DNA of 64,000 bases from an uncultured Prevotellaceae bacterium. GTDB lineage: Bacteria > Bacteroidota > Bacteroidia > Bacteroidales > Bacteroidaceae. Below, piece after piece: positions 27,446 through 36,152 of this stretch (position 1 is the first letter of the stretch; each line of letters begins with the position of its first letter). A model generated the notes under the pieces. It was not told the DNA's origin and ran no database searches. It worked only from the letters and a program-made list of their open reading frames with translations. Position numbers and translations under genes: made by a program. The DNA lies in contig CACXVS010000020.1 of the NCBI GenBank assembly GCA_902771155.1, positions 29,450 to 93,449 of the forward strand, given 5' to 3'.

Positions 27446-28878
27446 GAAAACTCCACCCCATCATGTTTGCCGGTACGGGCAGCGATGTCGGGAAAAGCAT
27501 CGTTGCGGCAGCATTCTGTCGAATTTTTTTGCAGGATGGCTATCAGCCTGCCCCCTTCAAGGCTCAAAACATGGCGCTCAACAGTTATGCCACGCCCGAT
27601 GGACTGGAGATAGGGCGCGCACAGGCCGTACAGGCTGAGGCTGCGGGCATTGCCTGTCATACCGACATGAACCCGCTGCTGCTGAAGCCTCAGAGCGACC
27701 ACACCTCTCAAGTGGTACTCAACGGCAAGCCGATTGGTAATAAGAATGCATACGACTATTGGCGCAGAGGCTCATCTGAGATTGACTTCCGCAAGGAGGT
27801 CTGTGAGGCTTTCGACCGTCTGGCCTCACGCTATAACCCCATCGTCATGGAGGGAGCCGGCAGCATCGCAGAAATCAACCTAAAGGAGCGCGACCTGGTA
27901 AACCTGTCGATGGCCCGTCATGCCAAGGCCGACGTCATTCTGGTGGGCGACATCGACCGTGGGGGCGTGTTTGCCTCCGTCTATGGCAGCATCATGCTGC
28001 AATCGCCCGAGGACCGACAACTCATCAAGGGCATTATTATCAACAAATTCCGTGGCGACATGCGCCTCTTCGACGAGGGACGCCACATGATGGAGTCGAT
28101 CTGTGGCGTGCCGGTATTGGGCGTCATACCCTATTACAAGGATATCTATATCGACGAGGAAGACAGCGTGGCGCTAGAGCAGAAGCATCGCCAACTGGTT
28201 GAGGGCAAGGTGAATATCGCCGTGGTGCTTTTGCGCCATATATCTAACTACACCGACTTCGACACACTGGAGCGCGACCCTCGCGTCAACCTCTTCTACA
28301 CCAACAACACCTTGGACATCCAAATGGCCGACATCATTATCCTGCCAGGCACCAAGGCTACGCTCGACGACCTGATGGAACTGCGCCGCAACGGTTGTGC
28401 CCAGGCCATCCAGCGGGCCCATCGCGAGGGTAAGATGGTGGTAGGCATCTGCGGGGGCTACCAGATGCTGGGACTGACGGTCGAGGATCCTGAGGGCATC
28501 GAGGGCAGCATCACGAGTCTGCCCGGCTTAGGGCTGCTGCCCATCCACACCACGATGACCGCAGAGAAGACCACCCGCCAGGTCACCTTCGAATTCGGTG
28601 GAGAGTCGTGTCAGGGCTACGAGATCCATCAGGGCATTAGCGACACCAACGATATCGTCGTTCAGACCGACCATTGCATCGGAACCTACATTCACGGTTT
28701 CCTCGACAACAGACCCGTCATAGAGCACTTGCTGAGTGGTTATGGCGACGGTTCCCATGCCGCAAGTCCCCAGAGCCTACAGGCCTTTAAGAACGAGCAA
28801 TACAACAAGTTAGCCGCCCACGTCAGGCAATATGCCGACGTAGAGCGCATCTATCAGATACTCGGTAGCGATGACTAG
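27442..28878 (+). CDS. cbiP: Cobyric acid synthase
   Basis: The 478-residue enzyme adds four amide groups to adenosylcobyrinate diamide. The N-terminal dethiobiotin-synthetase-like domain has MFAGTGSDVGKS and FKAQNMALNSY. The C-terminal glutaminase domain has the nucleophile Cys in VGICGGYQMLG and the His in GYEIHQG and TYIHGF. It is close to the usual length. It is translationally coupled to cbiA (ATGA overlap) and overlaps cbiB by eight bases. Confidence 0.95.
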   Translation: MRKLHPIMFAGTGSDVGKSIVAAAFCRIFLQDGYQPAPFKAQNMALNSYATPDGLEIGRAQAVQAEAAGIACHTDMNPLLLKPQSDHTSQVVLNGKPIGNKNAYDYWRRGSSEIDFRKEVCEAFDRLASRYNPIVMEGAGSIAEINLKERDLVNLSMARHAKADVILVGDIDRGGVFASVYGSIMLQSPEDRQLIKGIIINKFRGDMRLFDEGRHMMESICGVPVLGVIPYYKDIYIDEEDSVALEQKHRQLVEGKVNIAVVLLRHISNYTDFDTLERDPRVNLFYTNNTLDIQMADIIILPGTKATLDDLMELRRNGCAQAIQRAHREGKMVVGICGGYQMLGLTVEDPEGIEGSITSLPGLGLLPIHTTMTAEKTTRQVTFEFGGESCQGYEIHQGISDTNDIVVQTDHCIGTYIHGFLDNRPVIEHLLSGYGDGSHAASPQSLQAFKNEQYNKLAAHVRQYADVERIYQILGSDD

Positions 28879-29800
28879 TCTCCTGTCCTTCATCATAGGT
28901 TGGCTGCTCGACCTCACCCTTGGCGACCCGGCACGGCTGCCCCACCCCGTCGTCTGGTTTGGCAAGGCCATCTCAGCCTGCGAGCACCGCCTGAATAAGG
29001 GAAGCCACCTGAAGTTGAAAGGCGCCCTGACGGCCATCATCCTCATCACCATCGTCTTTGTCGCCACCTGGCTACTGCGCCACCTGCTTCTGCCCCTGCC
29101 GCCCTATGGACTCATCCTTCTCGATGCCGTCATCATCTTCTATTGTCTGGCGGGCACGACGCTCATCCGTGAGGTGCGCGAGGTGTTCCTGGCACTCGAC
29201 CGATCACTCGACGAAGGCCGCCGGCAAGTGGCCCGCATCGTTGGACGCGACACCTCCGAACTCTCAGCTCAGGAGGTTAGGACTGCTGCCCTTGAAACCC
29301 TGGCCGAGAATCTGAGCGACGGTGTGATAGCCCCCCTCTTCTGGCTCGCCCTCTTAGGTACTCCAGGCATGCTGGCCTATAAAATGGTGAACACCCTCGA
29401 CTCGATGATAGGCTATAAGACCGAGCGCTACAGGGCCTTTGGCTGTTGGGCTGCGCATATCGACGATATGGCCAACTGGATCCCAGCCCGCCTGACGGCC
29501 TTTCTGATGGTCGTGGCTTCAGGGCGGTTGGCGTTGCTCCGTTTCGTCGCCCAGAACGGCCGCAACCACGCCTCGCCCAATAGCGGCTATCCCGAAGCAG
29601 CCCTGGCCGGCATTCTCGATTGCCGCTTTGGAGGTCCGCATTACTATTTCGGCCAACTCTTCGAGAAACCCTATATCGGTGATAACCCCCGGGAACTGAA
29701 TACTGGCGACATGAAAAAAGCCGTTCGCATCAATCGAACGGCCGAAGTGTTGATGGTCATACTGGTTGCCGCCAGCATCGTCGTCAGAAGTATTTGGTAA
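28871..29800 (+). CDS. cbiB: Adenosylcobinamide-phosphate synthase, membrane protein
   Basis: The 309-residue polytopic inner-membrane enzyme attaches aminopropanol or its phosphate to adenosylcobyric acid. Landmarks are DLTLGDPARLPHPVVWFGK at the N-terminus, RDTSELSAQEV, ENLSDGVIAPLFW, LDSMIGYK and NGRNHASPNSGYPEAALAG. Full length. The last 17 bases overlap the end of convergent cobT. No terminator is visible between them. Confidence 0.95.
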   Translation: MTSLLSFIIGWLLDLTLGDPARLPHPVVWFGKAISACEHRLNKGSHLKLKGALTAIILITIVFVATWLLRHLLLPLPPYGLILLDAVIIFYCLAGTTLIREVREVFLALDRSLDEGRRQVARIVGRDTSELSAQEVRTAALETLAENLSDGVIAPLFWLALLGTPGMLAYKMVNTLDSMIGYKTERYRAFGCWAAHIDDMANWIPARLTAFLMVVASGRLALLRFVAQNGRNHASPNSGYPEAALAGILDCRFGGPHYYFGQLFEKPYIGDNPRELNTGDMKKAVRINRTAEVLMVILVAASIVVRSIW

Positions 29801-30815
29801 TCTTCGCCTTGTCGAAGTTGTTCATTTCGTTCATCATGCGGACGGCCGAATCGACAAGGGGGAAAGCACAAAGCGCACCCGTACCCTCGCCCAGTCGCAG
29901 ACCCAGATGCAGGAGCGGCTTGGCATCCACCAGGTCGAGCATCATCTTATGCCCACTCTCGTCACCGCAGTGAGTAAAGATCATATAGTCTTTTGAGGCA
30001 GGATAAAGGCGGATGGCAGCCAGCGCACAGGCCGTCATGATAAAGCCGTCTATCAGCACCACCAGGCGCTGCTCAGCCCCACGGAGCATCGCCCCGATAG
30101 CCGCTATCATCTCGAATCCGCCAAAGTAGCGCAACTCGTCGCAGCCGCTGGTACGAAACCGCTCCACAGCCTTCTTCAGCACCTCGTATTTATGGCTGAT
30201 GCCCGCGCTGTTAAGACCAGCCCCTGCACCAATGCAGTCCTTCAGGGGAATATCGCCAAACAAGCTCATCCAGATACTCGAAGGCGAGGTGTTGGCAATG
30301 CCCATCTCACCGATGCTCAGCACCCTGCACCCTTCCTCTACACAATCATCCACGAGGTCAGCACCTACTTGGATGGCCTTGTCGAACTCTTCCTCCGTCA
30401 TAGCAGGCTCGTAGAGGAAATTCCTGGTGCCGGGGGCTATCTTGCGATCGATGATGCCGTCGATATGACTCAAATCGTAATCCACACCCACGTCAACAAT
30501 GCGCAGCTTGAATCCATGCTGGCGGCAGAACATGTTCACACCGCCCCCACCACGGGTAAAGTTGATCATTTGCTGCCAGGTGACCTCGCGCGGCGACACG
30601 CTCACCCCCTCGCGCTCAATGCCATGATCGCCCCCAAGAAGCAAGTGGCAGGGGTGTGCCAGCGATGGCTCTAACGTCTGCTGAATCAGACAGACCTGCA
30701 TCGCCAGTTCCTCCAGGCGCCCCAGCGAACCCTTGGGCTTGTTCAGGTTGTCGATCTTCGCCTGAATCGCAGCCTGCATTGAGCAATCAACTGGTTGTAT
30801 ATTGTACTTTTTCAT
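29784..30815 (-). CDS. cobT: Nicotinate-nucleotide-dimethylbenzimidazole phosphoribosyltransferase
   Basis: The 343-residue enzyme makes alpha-ribazole phosphate for the lower ligand of cobalamin. Typical segments are KIDNLNKPKGSLGRLEELA, LGGDHGI, NFTRGGGGVNMF, SIGEMGIANTSPSS and GCDELRYFGGFEMIAAIG. ATG 30815 is in the usual family position. It is the last gene of cobS-cobU-cobT; a microsatellite of 9-bp TTCAATTCT-like units separates it from cobU. Confidence 0.95.
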   Translation of the reverse strand: MKKYNIQPVDCSMQAAIQAKIDNLNKPKGSLGRLEELAMQVCLIQQTLEPSLAHPCHLLLGGDHGIEREGVSVSPREVTWQQMINFTRGGGGVNMFCRQHGFKLRIVDVGVDYDLSHIDGIIDRKIAPGTRNFLYEPAMTEEEFDKAIQVGADLVDDCVEEGCRVLSIGEMGIANTSPSSIWMSLFGDIPLKDCIGAGAGLNSAGISHKYEVLKKAVERFRTSGCDELRYFGGFEMIAAIGAMLRGAEQRLVVLIDGFIMTACALAAIRLYPASKDYMIFTHCGDESGHKMMLDLVDAKPLLHLGLRLGEGTGALCAFPLVDSAVRMMNEMNNFDKAKITKYF

Positions 30816-30827
30816 TAGCTTGGCTCT

Positions 30828-30936
30828 GCTCTCGCTTAATAGCAGCCTTCATTTTTTCAATTCTTCAATCCTTCAATTTTTCAATTCTTCAGTCCTTCAA
30901 TTCTTCAATTCTTCAATCCTTCAATCCTTCAATTTT
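30828..30936. repeat. Microsatellite of TTCAAT(T/C)CT units between cobT and cobU
   Basis: From about 30856 to 30936 the plus strand is built of imperfect 9-base TTCAATTCT/TTCAATCCT units, about nine copies. The cobU C-terminus (VKLKD) and stop are encoded inside the array. A copy of GCTCTCGCTTAAT at 30828-30840 belongs to the other repeat family. The same 9-base unit occurs inside cobL at 40.7 kb. Confidence 0.8.
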
Positions 30937-31439
30937 ACCTGTACCGCTATTCCGCTCACCATCAGAATTACCTCGTCGGCCTTGGCGGCGATATACTGGT
31001 TCATCCAACCCTCAAGGTCGGTAAATGCCCGCTGGATGGCATTCTCGCTCACCCCCCCACTTCCTATCTCGTTGGTCACAAAGATGTAAGTGGCCTCGGG
31101 CTTGGTAAACTCGTCGAACTCTGCCTTGGCCAACTGGAGCGACAGGTCGGTATCAGAGTTGTTGTTGAAGAAGAAATTGGTGAGCCACAGCGTCACACAG
31201 TCGATGACCACCACGCGCCCCGTCATGTCGTGACGACTCAGGTTCATCTCCTCCTCGATGTTCGTCCACTGGGGTCCTCGGCGCGCCTGATGCCTGCGCA
31301 CCCGCTCCCGGAACTCCTCGTCCCAGATATGCGCCGTAGCCATATAGACAGGGCAATCCGACAGACTCAATGCCAACTCTTCAGCCTTCTGACTCTTGCC
31401 CGAACGCTGGCCTCCTGTAATCAGAATGATTCTCTTCAT
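30921..31439 (-). CDS. cobU: Adenosylcobinamide kinase / guanylyltransferase
   Basis: The 172-residue bifunctional enzyme activates adenosylcobinamide with GTP. The N-terminal P-loop is ITGGQRSGKSQKAEELA. YMATA(H) and ERVRRHQARRGPQW carry the guanylated His, and VVVIDCVTLWLTNF and VTNEIGSGGV follow. ATG 31439 overlaps the cobS stop by four bases (ATGA); the upstream extension of the frame lies inside cobS and is not real. The last five codons run into a microsatellite, which may have changed the original C-terminus. Confidence 0.94.
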   Translation of the reverse strand: MKRIILITGGQRSGKSQKAEELALSLSDCPVYMATAHIWDEEFRERVRRHQARRGPQWTNIEEEMNLSRHDMTGRVVVIDCVTLWLTNFFFNNNSDTDLSLQLAKAEFDEFTKPEATYIFVTNEIGSGGVSENAIQRAFTDLEGWMNQYIAAKADEVILMVSGIAVQVKLKD

Positions 31440-32215
31440 AAAGCACACACCACTAAATATACCGTCAGTTCCACCAACAGGCACACCGCTCCACAGCAGT
31501 CGCCCGTATAGCCGCGAAGCCTGTTCCATATCAGCAGATAGAGGAAATACATCACCAGACAGGGAATGAAAATAATCATCTCCCAGGGCAGGCCGGTGTA
31601 CCACAGATAAAGGCCCATCGGCAACAACCCCTGCAGGGCCAGACTGATGCCCGCCGGCCAGTCCATCTTGCGATACACGGTCTTGGCCTTGGACTCCTCT
31701 TCCGTGCGGGCATAGGGCATCATGGTGATGAGCTGGGCCGTCACCATGCGGGCATAGGGCGTTGCCGCCAGAATGGTGAGCGCAGCCATCAGGGGCGACA
31801 TCGACAAGAGCGAAGCCGTCAGCAGCAGTTCGTAGAGGATAAGTCCAATGACACCATAGGTTCCGATGTGCGAGTCCTTCATGATGGCGAGGATGCGCCC
31901 TCGGTCGGAGCCTCCCCCGCCAAAACCGTCGAGGAAGTCGGCCAGCCCGTCTTCATGCAGCGCCCCCGTCACCAGGAGCCTCACCACAATGGCCAGCACC
32001 ACCGCCACCATATAAGGCAGCACCATACTGCCCACCCACAACATGGCGGCCATGGCGCCTCCTACCACCCAACCCGTCAGGGGCCAGTGCTCCACCACCG
32101 TCTCGTAGCACGCCTTGGGGGGCTGATGCAGGCGCCAGAAGGGCAGCCGTGTAAAGAATATCAGCGAGGCCCAGATGCGGTCGTACCAACGCGTTTGGTC
32201 GATGTCTATTTGCAT
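31436..32215 (-). CDS. cobS: Adenosylcobinamide-GDP ribazoletransferase (cobalamin synthase)
   Basis: The 259-residue polytopic membrane enzyme joins the nucleotide loop to GDP-cobinamide. The catalytic acidic motif is GALHEDGLADFLDGFGGG, with LPFWRLHQ near the N-terminus and RILAIMKDSHIGTYG further on. First gene of cobS-cobU-cobT, 19 bases after a -7 box TAATTTTGC on the minus strand (32242-32234). Codon use is G/C-rich like its neighbours. Confidence 0.94.
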   Translation of the reverse strand: MQIDIDQTRWYDRIWASLIFFTRLPFWRLHQPPKACYETVVEHWPLTGWVVGGAMAAMLWVGSMVLPYMVAVVLAIVVRLLVTGALHEDGLADFLDGFGGGGSDRGRILAIMKDSHIGTYGVIGLILYELLLTASLLSMSPLMAALTILAATPYARMVTAQLITMMPYARTEEESKAKTVYRKMDWPAGISLALQGLLPMGLYLWYTGLPWEMIIFIPCLVMYFLYLLIWNRLRGYTGDCCGAVCLLVELTVYLVVCAL

Positions 32216-32233
32216 ATTATTCTGTTTTTGTTT

Positions 32234-32264
32234 GCAAAATTACAATTTTATTTCGTACTTTTGC
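32234..32264. promoter_or_regulatory. Divergent promoters of cobS and btuF
   Basis: TAATTTTGC on the minus strand (32242-32234) faces cobS. TACTTTTGC on the plus strand (32256-32264) faces btuF. No riboswitch fits in this 77-base gap. Confidence 0.7.
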
Positions 32265-32292
32265 AGTCAGAAACGAATTATTTGATGAAGAA

Positions 32293-33414
32293 ATGAAGAA
32301 AATCTGTTTCTCCCTGGCCATCGCTGCGGCCCTCTGTGGCTGTACTTCACGACAAGCCCCGTCGCCGACAGCCGATGATGCAGCCCTGGCCGACTCCGTC
32401 GAAGCCATCACCGTGAAGTATGCCACGGGCTTCAGTGTACACGACTCTGCCGACATCCGACTGGTAGAGGTAGGACAGCGCCAGCGCTTTGCCCTGGTAC
32501 ACTCCAGCGATGCAGCCGTGCCCAGTGGCTATACCAAGATATGCGTGCCCATCCAGCGCACCATCTGCATGACCTCGCTGCAACTGTCAAACTTTACCGT
32601 TCTCGGCGCCCACGACGTGGTGAAGGGCCTTACCGGCACCAAGAACCTCTTCAACAAGGACATCCTGGAGCGCGTAAAGGATGGGCGCATCGTGAAGATA
32701 GGCATGGAGGGCAACTTCGACACCGAACTGGTGCTGGCAGCCAACCCCGACGTCATCTTCATCTCGCCCTCCAAGCGTGGCGGCTACGATGCCATCAAGG
32801 AGACGGGCATCCAGCTCATACCCCATCTGGGCTATCAGGAGCTCCACCCCTTAGGACAGGCCGAGTGGATCAAGTTCGTAGGCATGTTTATCGGCAAGGA
32901 GCACCAGGCCAACGAGGTGTTCGCTGCCATCGAGAAGCGCTACCTCTCCCTGAAAGAGGCCGCCTCGGCAGCATCGTCACGCCCCACCGTGTTCTCTGGC
33001 GAGATGCACTATGGCAACTGGCACGCCGTGGGCGGTAAGAACTACCTGGCTCAGATATTCCGCGATGCGGGAGCCGACTACGTGATTCAGGACGACGAGA
33101 CGGGCGGCGAGGACCTGGAGTTCGAGAAGATGTATGCCCTGGCCGCCAAGGCCGACTACTGGCGCATCCTGAACAGCTATCCCGGCGAGTTCTCCTACGA
33201 GGCGCTGAAGGCCTCAGAACCCCGCAACGAACTCTTCAAGGCGTTCAAGGAGCGTCAGGTCATCTACTGCAACATGAAGCAGCAGGCCTACTACGAGATA
33301 GCCCCCGTAGAGCCCGACGTGCTGCTGAAGGACTTTGTGGCTATCTTCCACCCCGAGCTCGTCGAACCCGATTATAAGCCTTCTTTCTATCAAATATTGA
33401 AGACTGAAAGATGA
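32293..33414 (+). CDS. btuF: Corrinoid/iron ABC transporter substrate-binding lipoprotein (BtuF-like)
   Basis: The 373-residue lipoprotein has its lipidated Cys near residue 17 (ALCGC). It follows the class III periplasmic-binding fold: TSLQLSNFTVLGAHDVV, VLAANPDVIFISP, HPLGQAEWIKFVGMF, and VGGKNYLAQIFRDAGADYV. This family binds cobalamin, haem or siderophores. Placement among cobalamin genes favours corrinoid, but the fold alone does not decide. It overlaps the permease gene by four bases. Confidence 0.85.
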   Translation: MKKICFSLAIAAALCGCTSRQAPSPTADDAALADSVEAITVKYATGFSVHDSADIRLVEVGQRQRFALVHSSDAAVPSGYTKICVPIQRTICMTSLQLSNFTVLGAHDVVKGLTGTKNLFNKDILERVKDGRIVKIGMEGNFDTELVLAANPDVIFISPSKRGGYDAIKETGIQLIPHLGYQELHPLGQAEWIKFVGMFIGKEHQANEVFAAIEKRYLSLKEAASAASSRPTVFSGEMHYGNWHAVGGKNYLAQIFRDAGADYVIQDDETGGEDLEFEKMYALAAKADYWRILNSYPGEFSYEALKASEPRNELFKAFKERQVIYCNMKQQAYYEIAPVEPDVLLKDFVAIFHPELVEPDYKPSFYQILKTER

Positions 33415-34442
33415 GACGGACGCTGCCCCTTATAGTGATACTGCTGGTTTCAATCGTTGTCCTGACGATTGTCAATCTCCTTTTGGGTACAGTCCGTATC
33501 CCTGTAGGCGATGTGTGTCGCATCCTGCTGGGCGACGACTCCAACGAGATATGGACCAACATCGTGTGGAAGTCGCGCCTGCCCCAGGCCCTTACAGCCA
33601 TCATGGCCGGAGCCGGACTGGCGGTGAGCGGACTGCAGATGCAGACCGTGTTCCGCAATCCCCTGGCCGGTCCCTCGGTGCTGGGTATCTCCAACGGCTC
33701 GGCCCTCGGCGTGGCCGTGGTGGTGCTGCTCTCAGGACGGCTGGGAGGTGTGGCCTTAAGCCGCCTCGGCTATCTGGGCGATGCCGCCATCAGCGTGGCA
33801 GCCATCCTGGGCGCCCTGGCCGTCATGATGCTCATCATGTGGATCTCGCAGAAGGTGAAGGGCAACGTCACCCTGCTTATCATCGGTGTCATGATCGGCT
33901 ACCTGGCCAATGCCATTATCGGCGTGCTCAAGTTCCTCTCGCCCGAAGAGGATGTCAAGGCCTTCGTCGTGTGGGGGCTCGGCTCTTTCTCACGCGTCTC
34001 GGGCGACGAGATGGTGCTCTTCGTGGTGCTCATGTGCCTGCTGCTGCCCTTGGCGTGCCTGCTGGTCAAGTCGATGAACCTGCTGCTGCTGGGCGACCGC
34101 TATGCGGCCAATCTGGGACTTAACATCCACCGCAGCCGCCTGCTAGTCATCATGAGTTCAGGCATCCTGGTGGCCATCGTCACGGCCTATTGCGGCCCCA
34201 TCATGTTCATCGGTCTGGCCGTCCCCCATCTGGCCCGAGCCATCTTCCGCAGCTCCGACCACCGTATGCTCATGCCTGCCACCATGCTCTGCGGAGCGGC
34301 GCTCGCCTTGGTGTGCAATCTGATAGCCCGCATGCCGGGCTTCGAGGGCGCCCTGCCCGTCAACAGCGTCACCGCCCTCGTCGGTGCCCCCGTCATCGCC
34401 GCCGTGCTCTTCCGCAGGCGCAAGGACGAGGTAGGCGAATAA
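33411..34442 (+). CDS. btuC: FecCD/BtuC-type ABC transporter permease
   Basis: The 343-residue permease has about ten membrane spans. Family landmarks are LRLPQALTAIM-like KSRLPQALTAIMAGAGLAVSG, TVFRNPLAGPSVLGISNGSALG, and the C-terminal GPIMFIGLAVPHLAR, which contacts the ATPase. It is paired with btuF by an ATGA overlap. The expected ATPase gene (btuD) is not found downstream: a 327-base gap with repeats and then an unrelated gene follow. Confidence 0.9.
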   Translation: MRRTLPLIVILLVSIVVLTIVNLLLGTVRIPVGDVCRILLGDDSNEIWTNIVWKSRLPQALTAIMAGAGLAVSGLQMQTVFRNPLAGPSVLGISNGSALGVAVVVLLSGRLGGVALSRLGYLGDAAISVAAILGALAVMMLIMWISQKVKGNVTLLIIGVMIGYLANAIIGVLKFLSPEEDVKAFVVWGLGSFSRVSGDEMVLFVVLMCLLLPLACLLVKSMNLLLLGDRYAANLGLNIHRSRLLVIMSSGILVAIVTAYCGPIMFIGLAVPHLARAIFRSSDHRMLMPATMLCGAALALVCNLIARMPGFEGALPVNSVTALVGAPVIAAVLFRRRKDEVGE

Positions 34443-34450
34443 CTTTAAAA

Positions 34451-34535
34451 GTAAAACAAGTTGTTTTACCTTCAAAGCTGACGTCTGAACGGGTGAAATA
34501 GATGCCTCCTACGACAGTAAAACAACTTGTTTTAC
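34451..34535. repeat. Twin 19-bp palindromes after btuC
   Basis: GTAAAACAAGTTGTTTTAC (34451-34469) and GTAAAACAACTTGTTTTAC (34517-34535) are each palindromic and differ only at the centre. With flanking TTTAAAA and TTTTAG they also form a larger inverted repeat around a 47-base spacer. They could be a terminator or paired protein sites. Confidence 0.75.
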
Positions 34536-34551
34536 TTTTAGAGACTACAGA

Positions 34552-34685
34552 TGACACAAATGACACATTAAAATATAAACTTTTCACGCGTACCGTGTAG
34601 GTTATATTATAATACGCACATATACGCATATATAATATACGCGCGGTACGCGAGAGAATATCAAAATATTGTGTCACATGTGTCA
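34552..34685. repeat. Inverted tandem-repeat element B (TGACACA units, AT-rich core)
   Basis: The left arm is TGACACAAA-TGACACAT (34552-34568). The right arm is TTGTGTCA-C-ATGTGTCA (34669-34685). Between them lies an inner inverted repeat, CGCGTACCG (34587-34595) with CGGTACGCG (34644-34652), around a TATATA-rich core. Both pairs share the same axis near 34619. No gene is present. Same plan as elements at 11.1 and 48.4 kb. Confidence 0.8.
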
Positions 34686-34743
34686 TTTGACCCGCACGAC
34701 CAAGAAAAAACGACTTTTATTTTGTATTCTTCTCACTTATTCG

Positions 34744-34752
34744 TATCTTTGC
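34744..34752 (+). promoter_or_regulatory. Promoter of the L,D-transpeptidase-like gene
   Basis: TATCTTTGC, 18 bases before the ATG at 34770. Confidence 0.7.
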
Positions 34753-34769
34753 AGCAAAATAAAAAAAAT

Positions 34770-35387
34770 ATGAAGACTAAAACTTTATTCCTTTTAGCTA
34801 CCATGATGATTTGCGGATGCTGTTTGGTAGGTGTTGTATCCTGCTCTGACAATGAAGACAACAGTGTAGGTGGACAGTTGCTCGAAGTGTATGATGTGCA
34901 AGGCAGCCAGGGCAAGGCTCGCTTGACAGTTAACGGCAAGGTGATCTTTACCACCGACGTGTATGTAGGTAAGAACGGTCTGGGTAAGACAGGCGAGGGT
35001 GACGGCAAGACTCCCGTAGGTACACTCCGTCCGTTGTCGGCCTTCGGCATCAAGCCCAATCCCGGCACGGCCATGCCCTACATCGACGTGAAGCCAACGA
35101 CCTATGCCTGCGATGACGACTGTGAGTATTACAACAAGATTATCGACACCGAGACTGTCGAGCACAACTGTGGTGGCGAGGAGATGTACTCCTACCAACC
35201 GCAGTATAACTATGGCATCGCCACCGACTTCAACAAGGAATGCATCTATCCCAAGGGCAGTGCCATCTTTATCCACGTGAAGGGCTCCAAGCCTTATACT
35301 GGTGGCTGCATCTCATTCGATGAAGAGCGGATGGTTGAGATTCTGCGCTACTGCGACATGTCGCTGGTGATAACTGTCAAGGAATAA
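34770..35387 (+). CDS. YkuD-type L,D-transpeptidase-like lipoprotein
   Basis: The 205-residue lipoprotein has a lipobox at VVSC (near residue 25). The YkuD core includes ARLTVNGKVIFTTDVYVG, the family signature GDGKTPVGTL, and the catalytic block FIHVKGSKPYTGGCISF with His and the nucleophile Cys. The enzyme would make or remodel peptidoglycan crosslinks, or attach proteins to the wall, in the periplasm. ATG 34770 was chosen because it starts the signal peptide and lies after the promoter. It is transcribed alone and converges on a HAD hydrolase gene. Confidence 0.85.
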   Translation: MKTKTLFLLATMMICGCCLVGVVSCSDNEDNSVGGQLLEVYDVQGSQGKARLTVNGKVIFTTDVYVGKNGLGKTGEGDGKTPVGTLRPLSAFGIKPNPGTAMPYIDVKPTTYACDDDCEYYNKIIDTETVEHNCGGEEMYSYQPQYNYGIATDFNKECIYPKGSAIFIHVKGSKPYTGGCISFDEERMVEILRYCDMSLVITVKE

Positions 35388-35394
35388 CAACCAC

Positions 35395-36090
35395 CTACAG
35401 GATATCCATGATCTCGCGCAAGGTGGCTACGGTATGGGTGGGCACTGGCGAGGGAGCGACTCCCCAGCGATTGAAAAGGATGGTATCGAAGCCGGCATCG
35501 TGAGCGCCTACGATGTCGGTCTGCAGGTTGTCGCCTATCATGATGGTGGTCTCTTTATGGGCGCCTGACATCTTCAGGGCGTAGTCGAAAAACTGCTTCG
35601 AGGGTTTGTTGAAGCCCGCATCCTCGCTCAGGACGACGGTATCGAAATAGTCTTTCAGGCCGCAGGCAGTCAGTTTCTTGTATTGCACCTCGTGGAAACC
35701 GTTGCTGCACATATGCATGCGGTAGCCCTTACGCTTCAGGTAGTCCATCAGTTGGTGGGCACCCTCCACCACGCCCGACTTTGAGGAACAGAAGTCGAGA
35801 AAGCGGTCGCTCATCTCCAGACAGAGTTGTTCGGTCACCTCAAGTCCCTCCCCCACGCTCAGAGGGCGGCGGAAGCGCTCTACGATGAGATAAGGGCGGG
35901 TAATCTCTCCCTTTGAATAGCGGGTCCAGAGGTCGATGTTTGCAGCCCAATAGGCGTCGTAGAACACTTGCGGGGTGGCAAAATAGCGGTCCAGATGGTA
36001 GGCCTCGTAGGTTTCGCACAGCGAGATGACCGAGTTGCCATAGGTATCGTAGAGGGTATCGTCGAAATCGATAAACAGATCTTTATACAT
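35395..36090 (-). CDS. HAD hydrolase, YjjG-type nucleotidase family
   Basis: The 231-residue cytoplasmic HAD phosphatase has motif I FIDFDDTLYDT, motif II MCSNGF, motif III Lys in AGFNKPSKQFF, and motif IV MIGDNLQTDIVGA. The helical cap fits YjjG-like pyrimidine nucleotidases, which clean up non-canonical nucleotides. It lies at the end of the corrin operon, 62 bases after the cobK-cbiD stop. A role as the missing alpha-ribazole phosphatase is conceivable but unsupported. Confidence 0.85.
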   Translation of the reverse strand: MYKDLFIDFDDTLYDTYGNSVISLCETYEAYHLDRYFATPQVFYDAYWAANIDLWTRYSKGEITRPYLIVERFRRPLSVGEGLEVTEQLCLEMSDRFLDFCSSKSGVVEGAHQLMDYLKRKGYRMHMCSNGFHEVQYKKLTACGLKDYFDTVVLSEDAGFNKPSKQFFDYALKMSGAHKETTIMIGDNLQTDIVGAHDAGFDTILFNRWGVAPSPVPTHTVATLREIMDIL

Positions 36091-36152
36091 TGAAAATTGA
36101 AAATTGAGAATTGAAAATTGAAAATTGAAAGGTGAAAATTGAGAATTGGAAA
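36088..36152. repeat. TTGAAAATTGA microsatellite between cobK-cbiD and the HAD gene
   Basis: Imperfect 9-base GAAAATTGA units fill the gap between the two genes and touch the HAD start codon. No promoter box is seen in it. Confidence 0.75.

Noticed and set aside
35395..36090. HAD protein as alpha-ribazole phosphatase
   Set aside because: Motifs fit YjjG-type nucleotidases, and it lies after a repeat at the operon end; no specific evidence for ribazole.
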